Positions 15,001-26,000 of a DNA stretch of 64,000 nt are shown piece by piece. Within the stretch, counting starts at the first letter, position 1, and each line of letters opens with the position of its first letter. The notes under the pieces are model-generated. The model was not told the origin of the DNA. It did not search any database and was given only the letters and a program-made list of their open reading frames with translations. The DNA is from Phytoseiulus persimilis. Taxonomy: Eukaryota > Arthropoda > Arachnida > Mesostigmata > Phytoseiidae. The stretch lies in NCBI GenBank assembly GCA_037576195.1, contig CM075101.1:51460001-51524000 (forward strand), in the 5' to 3' direction. The position numbers and the translations under genes are program-made.

Positions 15001-16646
15001 GCAACAATCGGCTGCGCATTATGAAGGGGCGCATATTGAGGAAGCCATTCCCGGAGTTCCGGAACTCTTGACAAAGAAACTGAAGTCTCGTCGTGAACTC
15101 ACCCGAATGTACGAAGATAGAGCTCCCGACGAGCAATTCATTTTGCTCAGTGAGAGCGATATCACGCTGGCCGAAGCCGACGTGAAAGAACAGAAAATGA
15201 TTCGAAGGAAACCGTCGAAGAAACCGCAAGAACCAGAGGAGCTCTCCCTCATCGAAATTGTCACTCTGCGCAAACGTGAAGACCACCGAGAAGTTTCTCT
15301 GGACTCCATCGGCTATCCCGAGCTTCGAGTTCTGCAGACGATCCCCTTGAGCGTCGACTCTTCCGGAAAACCCACAGAAGAGATAACGGAACAGCGATTC
15401 CTGACGCAATTGGATGCGGACGGTAGATTGCGTAGGAAGACTATAAAGAAATCAGAGAAACCTGATGGAACGATCTCAAAAACGGAAGAAACTTCTCTGG
15501 TTACGGTCGAAGAATGGGCGAACGTTCCTCAACTCTTCAGTTTCGAACCGCTCGAGCAAACAGAAGAAGCGAAATTCGATTCGGGGCGGATAACCAAACG
15601 GAAGAAAACAAGGAAAGTCTCAAGACCAGACAGCGTGGATTCCACCGAAATCACTGAATTCTGGGAGTTCAAGCCCGAAGCGAAGTTCTTCGCTATTGTT
15701 ACGCCTGAAAAAGTCGGACATCCAGAAATGGCCGTTGTTGAATCTATGCCGGTGTGCAAAGATGTTTACGGACGGCCAGTCCGCGATATCGTCGAAGAAC
15801 ACACGATCGTGGAAACCGAACCCCGTCGGAAGACGACGACCGTTGAGAAAAAGAAGAAACGCAAAGACGGTGCTTACGAGAGAACACTGCACGTGTTGAG
15901 CGAAGAAGCCGTCGAACCGCAGCCTTTGGCGTTTGATCGCCTGGTTGAAGACAGCGTCGTCCTAGATTCCGGCAGAATCGAGAAGAAAAAGATCACGACC
16001 AAGGTTCCCCGAGAAGATCAACCCCTGGAGAAAGTCGACTTTATTGTGGAAAGTTTCAAGTTCACTCCGAGGAAGTCGAGTCTCGATGTCAGCTTCACTT
16101 GTATCGGATATCCCGAACTGGAAGTCTTGAGACCGCTCCTCGTGGAAGCTGTGAGCACTAGAAAAGAAATCGTCGAGGAAAGTACAATAATATTCATGGA
16201 CGTCGATGATAAGCCCAAGAGAAAAACCGTTCGAACGACCGCTTCGAAAACTGGGGAGGTATTCCGAGAAACCGAGACCTCCGAGGTGGCACCAGAGGCG
16301 TACGATTGGACCTCAGTGGAACCAGGTGACATAGTCGACGAGACAACCGTGGACGCGAGGAAAACCACCAGGAGGACCAGAAAAACTGTTGCCGAAATCG
16401 CCGCGACTGGTGAAGTCCTCCAGCGAACGCTGGAAGTGACCACGGTAACTCCTCGCGAGTGCGCGGTGTCACAGCTTTCGCCTCAAGACGTTGTCGAAGA
16501 AACTCTCGAAGAGATCGTTCTTCCTGACAAAACAGTCGCCTCGATCAAGACGACCACAATCCAGAAGACAGACGGCTCGAGTGAAGTTAGAGTTGAGCAG
16601 ATTAAATCTCGCGCGGTTCCGACAGATTCAGATGAGACTCCTCGAG
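1..16646 (+). CDS. sls: Titin/Sallimus homologue, exon A (partial, PEVK-like super-repeats)
   Basis: This is a single open exon that continues past the left edge; codons run from base 2. It encodes about 5,548 residues rich in Glu, Lys, Val, Thr and Pro, with no globular domain. About eight super-repeats of 621 to 708 codons are visible. A landmark Gly-(Tyr/Phe)-Pro-(Glu/Asp)-Leu motif followed by VLKP-like residues recurs at about 20, 1895, 3758, 5717, 7742, 9860, 11984, 13982 and 16106. Each super-repeat holds about four related subrepeats. Each subrepeat has an IGxPELE-type core and then a basic KKPDGT-type stretch. The family role is an elastic spring linking Z-disc and thick filament in muscle. 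I place the exon end at 16646, where GAG|GTGGGT is a phase-1 donor that joins cleanly to 17426. The assignment to sls rests mainly on the downstream SH3/Ig/Fn3 exons; this stretch alone is only low-complexity repeat. Its great length suggests lineage-specific expansion. Confidence 0.82.
9836..11170 (+). repeat. Near-identical coding block, copy 1 (partner about 13,958-15,292)
   Basis: This stretch of exon A matches the sequence 4,122 bases downstream almost base for base, over about 1.3 kb, including synonymous positions. Part of it (about 9,836-10,330) also matches about 7,720-8,210. The offset equals 1,374 codons, or two super-repeats. Confidence 0.85.
13958..15292 (+). repeat. Near-identical coding block, copy 2
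   Basis: This is the partner of about 9,836-11,170 at a constant offset of 4,122 bases. Only scattered substitutions are seen, for example AAAAATAAA for AAAAAGAAA near 14,095. The frame is maintained throughout. Confidence 0.85.
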
Positions 16647-17425
16647 GTGGGTGGAGTCGTCGCAAGCTTCTCGGAGTGCAGCTTCCGGCGCAGCTTTGGA
16701 ATCGGCTTCTTTCTAAAGCGCGATCACGATCGCATTCATTCGTTCACCGCTCCCTCATATTTCTTAGGCTTTTTCATCGCTTTCTCTTGATTCTATTCCC
16801 GTTTGGATATAGCAATAAAACGCCTCTGTGCAAGCTGTAAACAGCTGGGCCGATCGGCCAAACTGCTTTCGGATCATCATGGCTGTCGGGCATAGTATAA
16901 TTGAATTGAAGCACTCGATATCCGCCTAATGCATTGTGTTCTTCGAATGGGCAACCAACCGCCCACTGGCTGCCTCTCGAAGTTTAAAGCTTTCGCGATT
17001 CAAGCGCTCGTAACTTCTCTTCCAGGCTTCAAAAAAATTCAGTTATGCAAGTGATAAAAGCTTTTCGCGCTTCAATCTGGCTTCGTTCGGAAATGCTTCC
17101 ACAGTTCCAGATGGACGGATTGGCTCCAGATCTGAGAATTTTCCAACGGCTTATGTCATCATTGCTTATCGCATCTGCACATTTATGATATACATGAGTC
17201 TAATTACGGCTGAGAAATTTCCGCGTCAATATTATTTTATTCTCTTTCCGCAGCTTCCGGGGAGAGGGGAGGGGGCCGGTGCGGGGCTCGAGTAGAGAAT
17301 CTTCGTAGGAGAGAGAACAAGTTGTCGAGCTATTGCCAAAGTTTTTTAGAGTTCGCCTCGCTTCGCAAGCTTTGATACAAAATCGCCCACATGGTGCGCT
17401 CGAAACTCAATTTGTGTCATTTCAG
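16647..17425 (+). other. Intron A/B (779 bp, phase 1)
   Basis: The donor is GAG|GTGGGT at 16647 and the acceptor is TTTCAG|CAGAAC, ending at 17425. The split codon g|ca restores an uninterrupted PEVK-like reading (PRAELQRKPKKK). This is the longest intron of the gene in the window. It contains a purine-rich patch near 17255-17290 and nothing that looks coding. Failure to splice would add 64 codons, including a hydrophobic stretch, before a stop at 16838-16840. An AATAAA lies at 16814-16819. Confidence 0.75.
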
Positions 17426-20400
17426 CAGAACTGCAGAGAAAGCCCAAGAAGAAAGTCGCATTCAAGCCGATTGTCCACGAGGACGTGAGCTTTGAGGAGT
17501 TCGAAGTTCAGCCAGAGGTCCAGACATCCGTCGAAAGGGTGTTGCGACTCGAGCCGCAGAAGCCTGTTAGTCGAACTGTGCCGAAAGCCGAGAAGCCGGA
17601 GCTGACGGAGATCGCGAGGGAGTCCGAGCCGACGCATGAGGAAGCTTTGATCAGCGAATCTGCCGAAATACTCATGACGCAGAAAACGGAGGCGGTGAAA
17701 CCGAGGAAGCTACCAGTGGCCGAAGGAGCTCAAAAAGAGATGCCCGAGGAACAGCCCTCCGTCGTCATCAGTGTGGGCAAACCTGAGCGACGAGACGAAT
17801 TCCATGAGATCACCGTTTCGAGTCGAGAGTTCCCCGACTACGAGGTCACCCAGGAAATCACAAGAACGATCGATGCCGAGGCCGTTGGAGAGAGTAGGAT
17901 GCAGAGAACCGTCAAGTCCGTGACGAAGACACCTCATGGGCCTACTGCATCCGCCGCCGAGAAGGAGTCTGAAGAGCAGCCGTTCGAACCCCTCTTGAGC
18001 GAAAGCACTCATGTCACCCTAGTGTCGGAAAAGAAGCCCATCAAACCAAAGAAACGACAATCAGTCCACAAGGAAGACATGGTGGAACAGCCGACGGCCG
18101 TGATTAGCATAGGCAAGCTGACGAAACAAGAACACGATATCACTGTGCGAAGCGAACAGCACCCTGACTTCGAGGTTCAGCAAGAATACATTCGTCGCAT
18201 CGCCGTGGATTCTACGATGCCAGAGGAGTTGCAACGCGCTGAAATCGAAAGGTTGCCCCGAGAGAGGGTGGAAGTGGAGGAGAAAATTGAAGTTGTTGGA
18301 GACAGAGGAGAACAGCTCTTCGAAACATCTGTCAGCGAGAAGATTGAAGTCGCCTTGGCTACCGAAGACGAACCCAGGAAACCAAAAAAGAAACCATTGG
18401 TTCTGGAAGAGACCGACACGATCGAGCAACCAACGACACTCATCAGCATCGGCAAGCCCGAGGAACTCGTTCAACACGAAGTTTCTGTCGCGAGCGTTGA
18501 ATACCCCGACCACGACGTAGAGCAGAAATACGAGCGGCCTGTTGCAGTTGATTCGAGCGCCCTCGAGGAACTCAAACACGCTGAGATCGAGGCGAGCCCG
18601 AAACAGGTGATCGTCGAGGAAATAATGGAGGAGACGGTCGAAGAGCAACCGTTCGACACCACGCTCAGCGAGAAAACTGAGGTCGTTCTCCAGCAGAGAC
18701 TGGAGCTCAAAAAACCCAAGAAACGTCCATCGATTCCCAAAGGGACGGACCTCGTACAACAGCCAGTGACCCTGCTTAGCGTGAGCAAAGCGACAACGGA
18801 AGAGCGACATGAAATATCGGTCGAAAGTGAACAATATCCCGACTTCGAAGTCCAGCAAGACTACAACCGTCCTATCGACATCGATTCAACAGCACCGGAC
18901 GAGTTGAGCCGTGCCGAGATCGAGACCAAACGCAGACCGAAGCCACTCGTGGAGGAGATAGTCGAAGAGTTGATAATCGAGGAAATCGCAGAAGAAACTC
19001 CGCAAGAACGACACTTCGAACCTGTTGTGCGCGAGGAGTCTGACGTCTCGCTCGTAACGGGGAAGAAACCGAAGAAGTCGAGCAGGAAACACTCCGTTCT
19101 GAGAGAGGATGATTTCGGTGATCAGCTGCCGACTTCTATCAGCGTGGCCGTTGGCAAACCTGAGGAACAAGTTCGCCATGAAATCGTTGTGAAGAGTGAC
19201 GAATACCCTGACTTCGACGTTCAGCAGAAGTTTGGGCGTCCAGTTGACGTCGACTCGAAGGTTTCCGACGTGTTGGAACGCACCGATGTTGAAGTCATCA
19301 GCAGGCGACTTGTTGACGAAGAAGTTGTGGAACCAATGGAGGAGCATGAAACTAAGGAGCAACCGCTCGAAACCACTGTCAGGGAAGCTACGGAGGTCAC
19401 GTTGCTCCAGAAAGAAAAACCAAAGAAACCCAAGAAACGCCTGTCGCTTCAAGAGGACAGGACCATCATTGGAGAGCCGACGACCGTTATCAGCATCGGC
19501 AAGCCTTCCGTTGACGTTCGTCGCGAGGTGTCCGTCGGCAGCGAAGAATATCCTGCTTTCGAGGTTCAGCAGAAGTATGAACGACCTGTGGACGTGGATT
19601 CTATGACTCCCGATGAGTTGAAGCACGCTGAGATCGAAGCGGCGCCCAAGAGGATCGTCGAGGTCGAAGAAATCGTCGAGGAAGTCGTCGAAGAGGGAGA
19701 GGAGGATCAGGCGCCAGAAGAGCAGGCATTCGAAAGCACTGTGCGCGAGACAGCCGACGTGAGCTTCCTCACAGAAGAGAAACCGAGGGCAACGAAGAAG
19801 AAGCCCTCTGCCGGAGAATCAGACATCGGTCAGCAGCCGACTACTCTTGTCAGCATTGGGAGACGGCAGAAGGAGGAACGCCATGACGTCACGATCGCCA
19901 GTGACCAGTACCCTGACTTCGATGTGAAACAAGAATATATCCGTCCCGTGAATATCGCCTCGACGACTCCCGATGAGCTGAAACACGCTGAGATCGAAGC
20001 CAGGCCAAAGAAGACGCTGGCCGAGGAAACCCTCGAGGAAATCCTCGTTGAAGAGGTGCAGGAGCAAGCAGAGGAGCAGCCGTTCGCCAGCTCTGTCAGT
20101 GAGCAGATCGACGTCACTCTGATGACCAAAGGAAAACCGAAGAAGCCGAAAAAGAGGCCATCTATCCAGAAAGATGGAGAGAACATCGAGAAGATGCCCA
20201 CCCTGATCACTGTGATCGGTAAGCCTGAGATCGAGGAGCACCACGAAATCACCGTGGTAAGCGACGAATTCCCTGATATCGAGGTGAAACAGGAATACAA
20301 ACGCCCTCTGGAGGTTGGCTCCACGGCACCTGATGAACTGAAGCAGGCCGAGGTCGAAGCCAGGCCAAAGAAGACGCTGGTCGAGGAAAACCTTGAGGAA

Positions 20401-23400
20401 GTCCTCGTGAAAGAGGTGGAGGAGGAACAAGAAAAGGAGCAGCCGTTTGTTCCCTCTCTCACTGAGCTAATAGACGTCACGCTGCTGACGAAAGACAAAC
20501 CGAAGAAGCCGAAAAAGAGGCCATCAGTCCAGACAGATGAACGAACCATCGAGAAGGTGCCCACTGTGATCACTGTGATCGGTAAGCCTGAGATCGAGGA
20601 GCACCACGGTATAACCGTAGTTAGCGAAGAATTCCCCGATATCGAGGTTACACAGGAGTACAGACGTCCTCTAGAGGTTGGCTCCACGGCACCTGATGAA
20701 CTGAAGCACACCGAGATCGAAGCAATGCCGAAGAAAAAGCTGGTTGAGGAAATCCTCGAGGAGGTCCTTGTGGAAGAGGTGGAGGAGGAACAAGAAAAGG
20801 AGCAGCCGTTTGTTCCCTCTCTCACTGAGCAAATAGACGTCACGCTGTTGACGAAAGACAAACCGAAGAAGCCGAAAAAGAGGCCATCAGTCCAGACAGA
20901 TGAACGAACCATCGAGAAGATGCCCACTGTGATCACTGTGATCGGTAGGCCTGAGATCGAGGAGCACCACGAAATCACCGTGGTCAGCGAAGAATTCCCT
21001 GATATCGAGGTTACCCAGGAGTTCAGACGGCCGCTCGATGTTGGAGCCACGGCTTCCGATGAACTGAAACACGCAGAGATCGAAGCAATGCCGAAGAAAA
21101 CGCTGGTTGAGGAAATCCTCGAGGAGGTCCTTGTGGAAGAGGTGGAGGAGGAACAAGAAGAGGAGCAACCGTTTGTTCCCTCTCTCACTGAGAAGATAGA
21201 CGTCATCCTGGCGACCAAGGACAAACCGAAGAAGCCCAAAAAGAGGCCATCCGTTCAGAGAGATGAAGACACCATCGAGGGAATGCCCACTGTGATCACC
21301 GTGATCGGTAAACCCAAGACGGAGGAACACCACGGTATAACCGTAGTTAGCGAAGAATTCCCCGATATCGAGGTTACACAGGAGTACAGACGTCCTCTAG
21401 AGGTTGGTTCCATGGCACCTGATGAACTGAAGCACACCGAGATCGAAACCAGGCCGAAGGAGACGCTGGTTGAGGAAATCCTCGAGGAGATCCTTGTGGA
21501 AGAGGTGGAGGAGGAACAAGAAGAGGAGCAACCGTTTGTTCCCTCTCTCACTGAGAAGATAGACGTCATCCTGGCGACCAAGGACAAACCGAAGAAGCCC
21601 AAAAAGAGGCCATCCGTTCAGAGAGATGAAGACACCATCGAGGGAATGCCCACTGTGATCACCGTGATCGGTAAACCCAAGACGGAGGAACACCACGGTA
21701 TAACCGTAGTTAGCGAAGAATTCCCCGATATCGAGGTTACACAGGAGTACAGACGTCCTCTAGAGGTTGGTTCCATGGCACCTGATGAACTGAAGCACAC
21801 CGAGATCGAAACCAGGCCGAAGGAGACGCTGGTTGAGGAAATCCTCGAGGAAATCCTTGTGGAAGAGGAACAAGCAGAGGAGCAGCCGTTTGTCACTTCT
21901 CTGAGTGAGGAAATGGATGTCACGTTGGTGACCAAGGACAAACCGAAAAAGCCCAAGAAGAGGCCATCCGTTCAGAAAGATGAAGATACCATCGAGAAGA
22001 TGCCCACTGTGATCACTGTGATCGGTAAGCCTGAGATCGAGGAGCACCACGGTATCACCGTGGTTAGCGACGAACTCCCTGGTATCGGGGTCAGACAGGA
22101 GTACAAACGCCCTGTCGATTTTGATTCCACGGCTCTCAAGCAACTCAAGCATGCAGAGCTCGAAGCCATGCCGAAGAAAAAGCTGGTCGAGGAAATCCTC
22201 GAGGAGGTCCTTGTGGAAGAGGTGGAGGAAGAACAAGCAGAGGAGCAGCCGTTTATCACTTCTCTGAGTGAGCAGATGGACGTCACGATAGTAACGAAGG
22301 TTAAACCGAAGAAGCCCAAAAAGAGGCCATCCGTTCAGAAAGATGAAGACACCTTCGAGAAGATGCCCACTGTGATCACTGTGATCGGTAAACCCAAGAT
22401 GGAGGAACACCACGGTATAACCGTAGTTAGCGAAGAATTCCCCGATATTGAGGTTACACAGGAGTACAGACGTCCTCTAGAGGTTGGCTCCACGGCACCT
22501 GATGAACTGAAGCACACCGAGATCGAAGCAATGCCGAAGAAAACGCTGGTTGAGGAAATCCTCGAGGAGGTCCTTGTGGAAGAGGTGGAGGAGGAACAAG
22601 AAGAGGAGCAACCGTTTGTTCCCTCTCTCACTGAGAAGATAGACGTCACGCTGCTGACGAAAGACAAACCGAAGAAGCCCAAAAAGAGGCCATCCGTTCA
22701 GAAAGATGAAGACACCATCGAGAAGATGCCTACTGTGATCACTGTGATCGGTAAGCCTGAGATCGAGGAGCACCACGGTATCACCGTGGTTAGCGACGAA
22801 CTCGCTGGTATCGAGGTCAGACAGGAGTACAAACGCCCTGTCGATTTTGATTCCACGGCTCCCGATGATTTCAAAAGAACCGAGATCAGAATTGAGCCGA
22901 AAAAAGTCGTCATCGAAAAACTTGTCGAGGAGCTGTCTGAGGACGCGGAGGCAGCAACCCCAGTTGAAGAACGTCCTTTCCAAGCTAACGTTGTCCAAGA
23001 GAGCGATGTGCGTCTTCTCCTGAAAGAAGCACCCAAGAGACCGAAGAAGCGTCCGTCCATACAAAGGGAAGAAGCAACGGTTCAGCAGCCGACAACTGTT
23101 ATCAGCTTGGGCAGCTTGGTGGGGAGAACTCAACGTGAGATTGTTGTTGAGAGTGAAGCCTATCCTGAGTTCGATGTAAAGCAGGATTACCAACGACCTG
23201 TTGACGTTGACTCATTGGCTCCGGACGAGCTGAAACACGCCGAGATAGAGGTTGCTCCAAAGAAGACGCCTCTGTCAGTCGAAGACATCGTGGAGGAGGC
23301 CGTAGAAGAAAGAATCGAAGAACAAGAACCAGGAGAACAGCCCTTCGACACTACTGTGCTAGAGGGAGCCGACGTCACGCTTGCAACTTACGATAAACCA

Positions 23401-24286
23401 CGAACGATTCCAAGGAAGAGGAAGCCTTCTCTGCAGAGGGAAGAGGTCGAGACACGGGAACAACCGACGACTCTGGTCAGCATCGGTGGCCTCGATAGAC
23501 GAGAACATCACGAGATCACGGTGGTCAGCGACGAGTACCCGAGCTTCGACGTACAGCAAGAGTATCAACGCCCTGTTAACATCGATTCTTCGGCCCCTGA
23601 TGAGGTAAAACATACAGAGATCGAAGCCTCGCCTCGGAAACCCTTCGTCGTCGAGGAGTCGATCGAAGAAGTTTTCGGAGAGATCGAAGAACGATTGCCT
23701 GAAGAGCAACCTTTTGAAACAACAGTTCGTGAAAGTGGTGACGTCATTTTGATTCAAAGAGGAGCGCCAAAGAAATCGAGGAAGCGAGTCTCCGTCCCCA
23801 AAGAGGAGAAGGATGTCGTCGAGCAACCCACGGTCGTTTTGATTATCGGGGAGCCTGAGAGACGAGAACATCACGAAGTCAATGTGACCAGCGAAGTGTA
23901 TCCTGACTTCGAAGTGCGGCAGGAGTACAAACGTCCTGTCGAAGTGGACTCTACGGCTCCCGACGAGCTGAAACGTAGCGAGTTCGAGGCCGCGCGAACG
24001 AGACGGCCCGAGAGGGAAGAGCAAGCCGTCGAGATCACGCTCGAGGGAGCAACAGACATAACTTTCACTGAGATCATCGCGAAACCAGAAGAGGCAAAGG
24101 AACTACCTTCGGTTGAGAGAGAAGAGACTGTCATCGAGGATGGGCAGGCTACCACGAGCGTCGTCGAGCCGTCAAAATATGAATATCGACCGATCGTTGA
24201 GCTTGGACAAGTTGCTGAGGCCGTCGAGCCGGAACAGGTATCAGTTGAGAAGGTGGTGGAAGAACCGATCCAAAGCAAGACCAAAG
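17426..24286 (+). CDS. sls: Titin/Sallimus homologue, exon B (about 120-residue PEVK repeats)
   Basis: This 6,861-bp exon encodes 2,287 residues in the same phase as its neighbours. It consists of about 18 copies of a roughly 120-residue repeat. Each copy contains EEQPF, a DVTL-like strand, a basic KPKKPKKRPS box, an (I/V)ISIGKPE-like segment, an EYPDFEVQQEY-like segment, VDSTAPDELKHAEIE, and an acidic VEEIVEEVVEE tail. Copies between about 20,090 and 22,870 are much more alike than the flanking ones, which indicates recent tandem expansion. The alternating basic box and acidic tail are typical of PEVK-like elastic segments. No folded domain is seen. The start is set by the phase-1 acceptor at 17425 and the end by AAAG|GTGAGG at 24287. 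Reading on into the intron would give an unrelated Tyr/Ile and His-rich tail, which supports the donor. Confidence 0.85.
21169..21880 (+). repeat. Two adjacent, practically identical 363-bp coding repeats
   Basis: The units starting at 21,169 and 21,532 (121 codons apart) appear identical for about 320 bases. The second then diverges by a short deletion in the acidic tail. They are the most recent duplication in the exon B array. Confidence 0.85.
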
Positions 24287-24492
24287 GTGAGGAATCTCCT
24301 CTTCCGAAGCTTCCATTGAGTCCATATATATATATATATATATTGCGCGATTTCAAGGAAACACAAACACAATCACATTCAGACGTGTGGCATGACTTTC
24401 CGCATCTTCTCGGGCACGAGCATGAGTCAATCGACGAACGATTCGTTCGTCGCGTTTTCTTCCTTGAGTTTACCGGTTTCGCTCTTCTGCAG
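24287..24492 (+). other. Intron B/C (206 bp, phase 1) with AT microsatellite
   Basis: The donor is AAAG|GTGAGG and the acceptor is CTTCTGCAG|AAACAG at 24492. The split codon g|aa gives Glu and the reading continues as ETAPSELAHG. A pure (AT)10 run lies at 24324-24343. Confidence 0.8.
24324..24343. repeat. (AT)10 microsatellite
   Basis: Ten uninterrupted AT dinucleotides lie inside the intron between exons B and C. The tract is likely polymorphic in length. Confidence 0.95.
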
Positions 24493-25899
24493 AAACAGCG
24501 CCATCGGAACTGGCTCACGGCGCACTCGAGTTCAAAAAGACACCGGTCAAGGAGCAACCTGTTGAGCCGAAACCGGAAAGCATCGAGGAAGTGACAGAGG
24601 ACATCATGGTCGACATTTCTGTGAAACAACTCCCCCAACAAGCTGTTAACGTCATCCAGCTAGAATCGAAGGAAGTCCCCGAACTGGAATGGGAGATAGA
24701 GCAAGTCATCGAGAAAGACGTAACGATCGAGAGCACGGGCTACGAAGTTGAAATGACTCCCGTTCCGCCCAAGCCGAGTGAGGTTTCAGTTACGACAGAA
24801 AGCATCGTTCAGGAAGTTGTCGAGCACGTTTCTGAGGAACCCACGTTCGAACCATCGGTGACGGAGGCCTCTGACGTCACGCTTGCGCCGAAAGAAAAAG
24901 CCAAGAAGCCAAAGAAACGCCCCTCGGTTCAGAAGCCTGAGGAGGAGATCATCGAGCAACCGAGCGTTGTTATCAGCATCGGGAAGCCCGAGAAGAAGGA
25001 ACATCACGACATTAACGTTTCTAGTGGCGAGTACCCCGAGTTCGATGTTGAGCAGAAATACGACCGTCCTCTCGAGGTCAGTGCAACGGCTCCCGACCAA
25101 CTCAAACACACCGAGATGGAAGTTGCACCCAGGAAGAAGGTTGTTGAAGAACTCGCCCAAGAACTCATAGAACAAGAAGTGGTTCTTGAGGAGATTATCG
25201 AAGAGTTCGTTGAAGAACAGCCTTTCGAGAGCGCGGTCAGTGAACGAGGGGAAGTGACGATTGTCCAGAAGGACAAACCGAAGAAGCCGAAGAAGCGGCC
25301 TTCTATCCAGAAAGAAGAACTACCCGCTATCGAGCAGCCGTCAACGGTGATAAGCATAGGAAAACCAAAGAAAGCTGTGTCCCATGAAATCACTGTGCTC
25401 AGCGACCAATATCCAGACTTGGACGTTCAACAAGAATACAAACGCCCCGTGGAAGTCGACTCCTTCGCTCCTGAGGAATTGAAACATTCCGAAATTGAAA
25501 CTGTGCCGAAGAGAGCAGTCGTGGAAGAGGTGGTTGAAGAGGTCGTTGAGGTAGAGGAGATTCTGTCCGAGGAACAGCCATTCGAGACAACTGTTCGTGA
25601 AACGAGTGAGGTCGCTCTGATCCCTAAAGAAGCGCCAAAGAAACCGAAAAAGCGACCCTCCGTCCAGAAGGAGGCTGAGGTGGTCGAACAACCGACCACT
25701 GTCGTCACCGTTGGCAAACCGGTGAAGAAAGAGCAGCACGACATCGCCGTGGTCAGTGAAGAGTATCCGGAGTTCGATGTCGACCAAACGATCAAAATGC
25801 CGATACAAGTCGACTCTGTGAGCGAAACCATCTCGAAACCGGAACAAGTTACTCTTGAGGTGATGAAGAGGAAGCCTGAAGTATTCCAGGAGGAAACAG
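24493..25899 (+). CDS. sls: Titin/Sallimus homologue, exon C
   Basis: This 1,407-bp exon encodes 469 residues. It opens with a module containing DISV, a VPELEWEIEQVIEK-like core and STGYEVEMTP (about 24,600-24,830). Three more copies of the roughly 120-residue PEVK repeat of exon B follow, with KPKKPKKRPS boxes near 24,900, 25,280 and 25,640. The opening module is closely paralogous to the opening of exon D, which points to an exon duplication. The boundaries are phase 1 on both sides: the acceptor ends at 24492 and the donor is ACAG|GTTGGT at 25900. Reading past that donor hits a stop at 25917-25919. The role is the same elastic-region spring as exons A and B. Confidence 0.83.
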
Positions 25900-26000
25900 G
25901 TTGGTTGATCGATTCTTAATTGTCTAATGGCTGGTCGGAAAGCGTTGTACCCGATATCGAATTCGATAAACCTCGGAATTCAAAGGCACAAATTTTCCAG
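25900..26000 (+). other. Intron C/D (101 bp, phase 1)
   Basis: The donor is ACAG|GTTGGT and the acceptor is AAATTTTCCAG ending at 26000. The split codon g|aa gives Glu, followed by FAPADVSEM. Confidence 0.8.
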
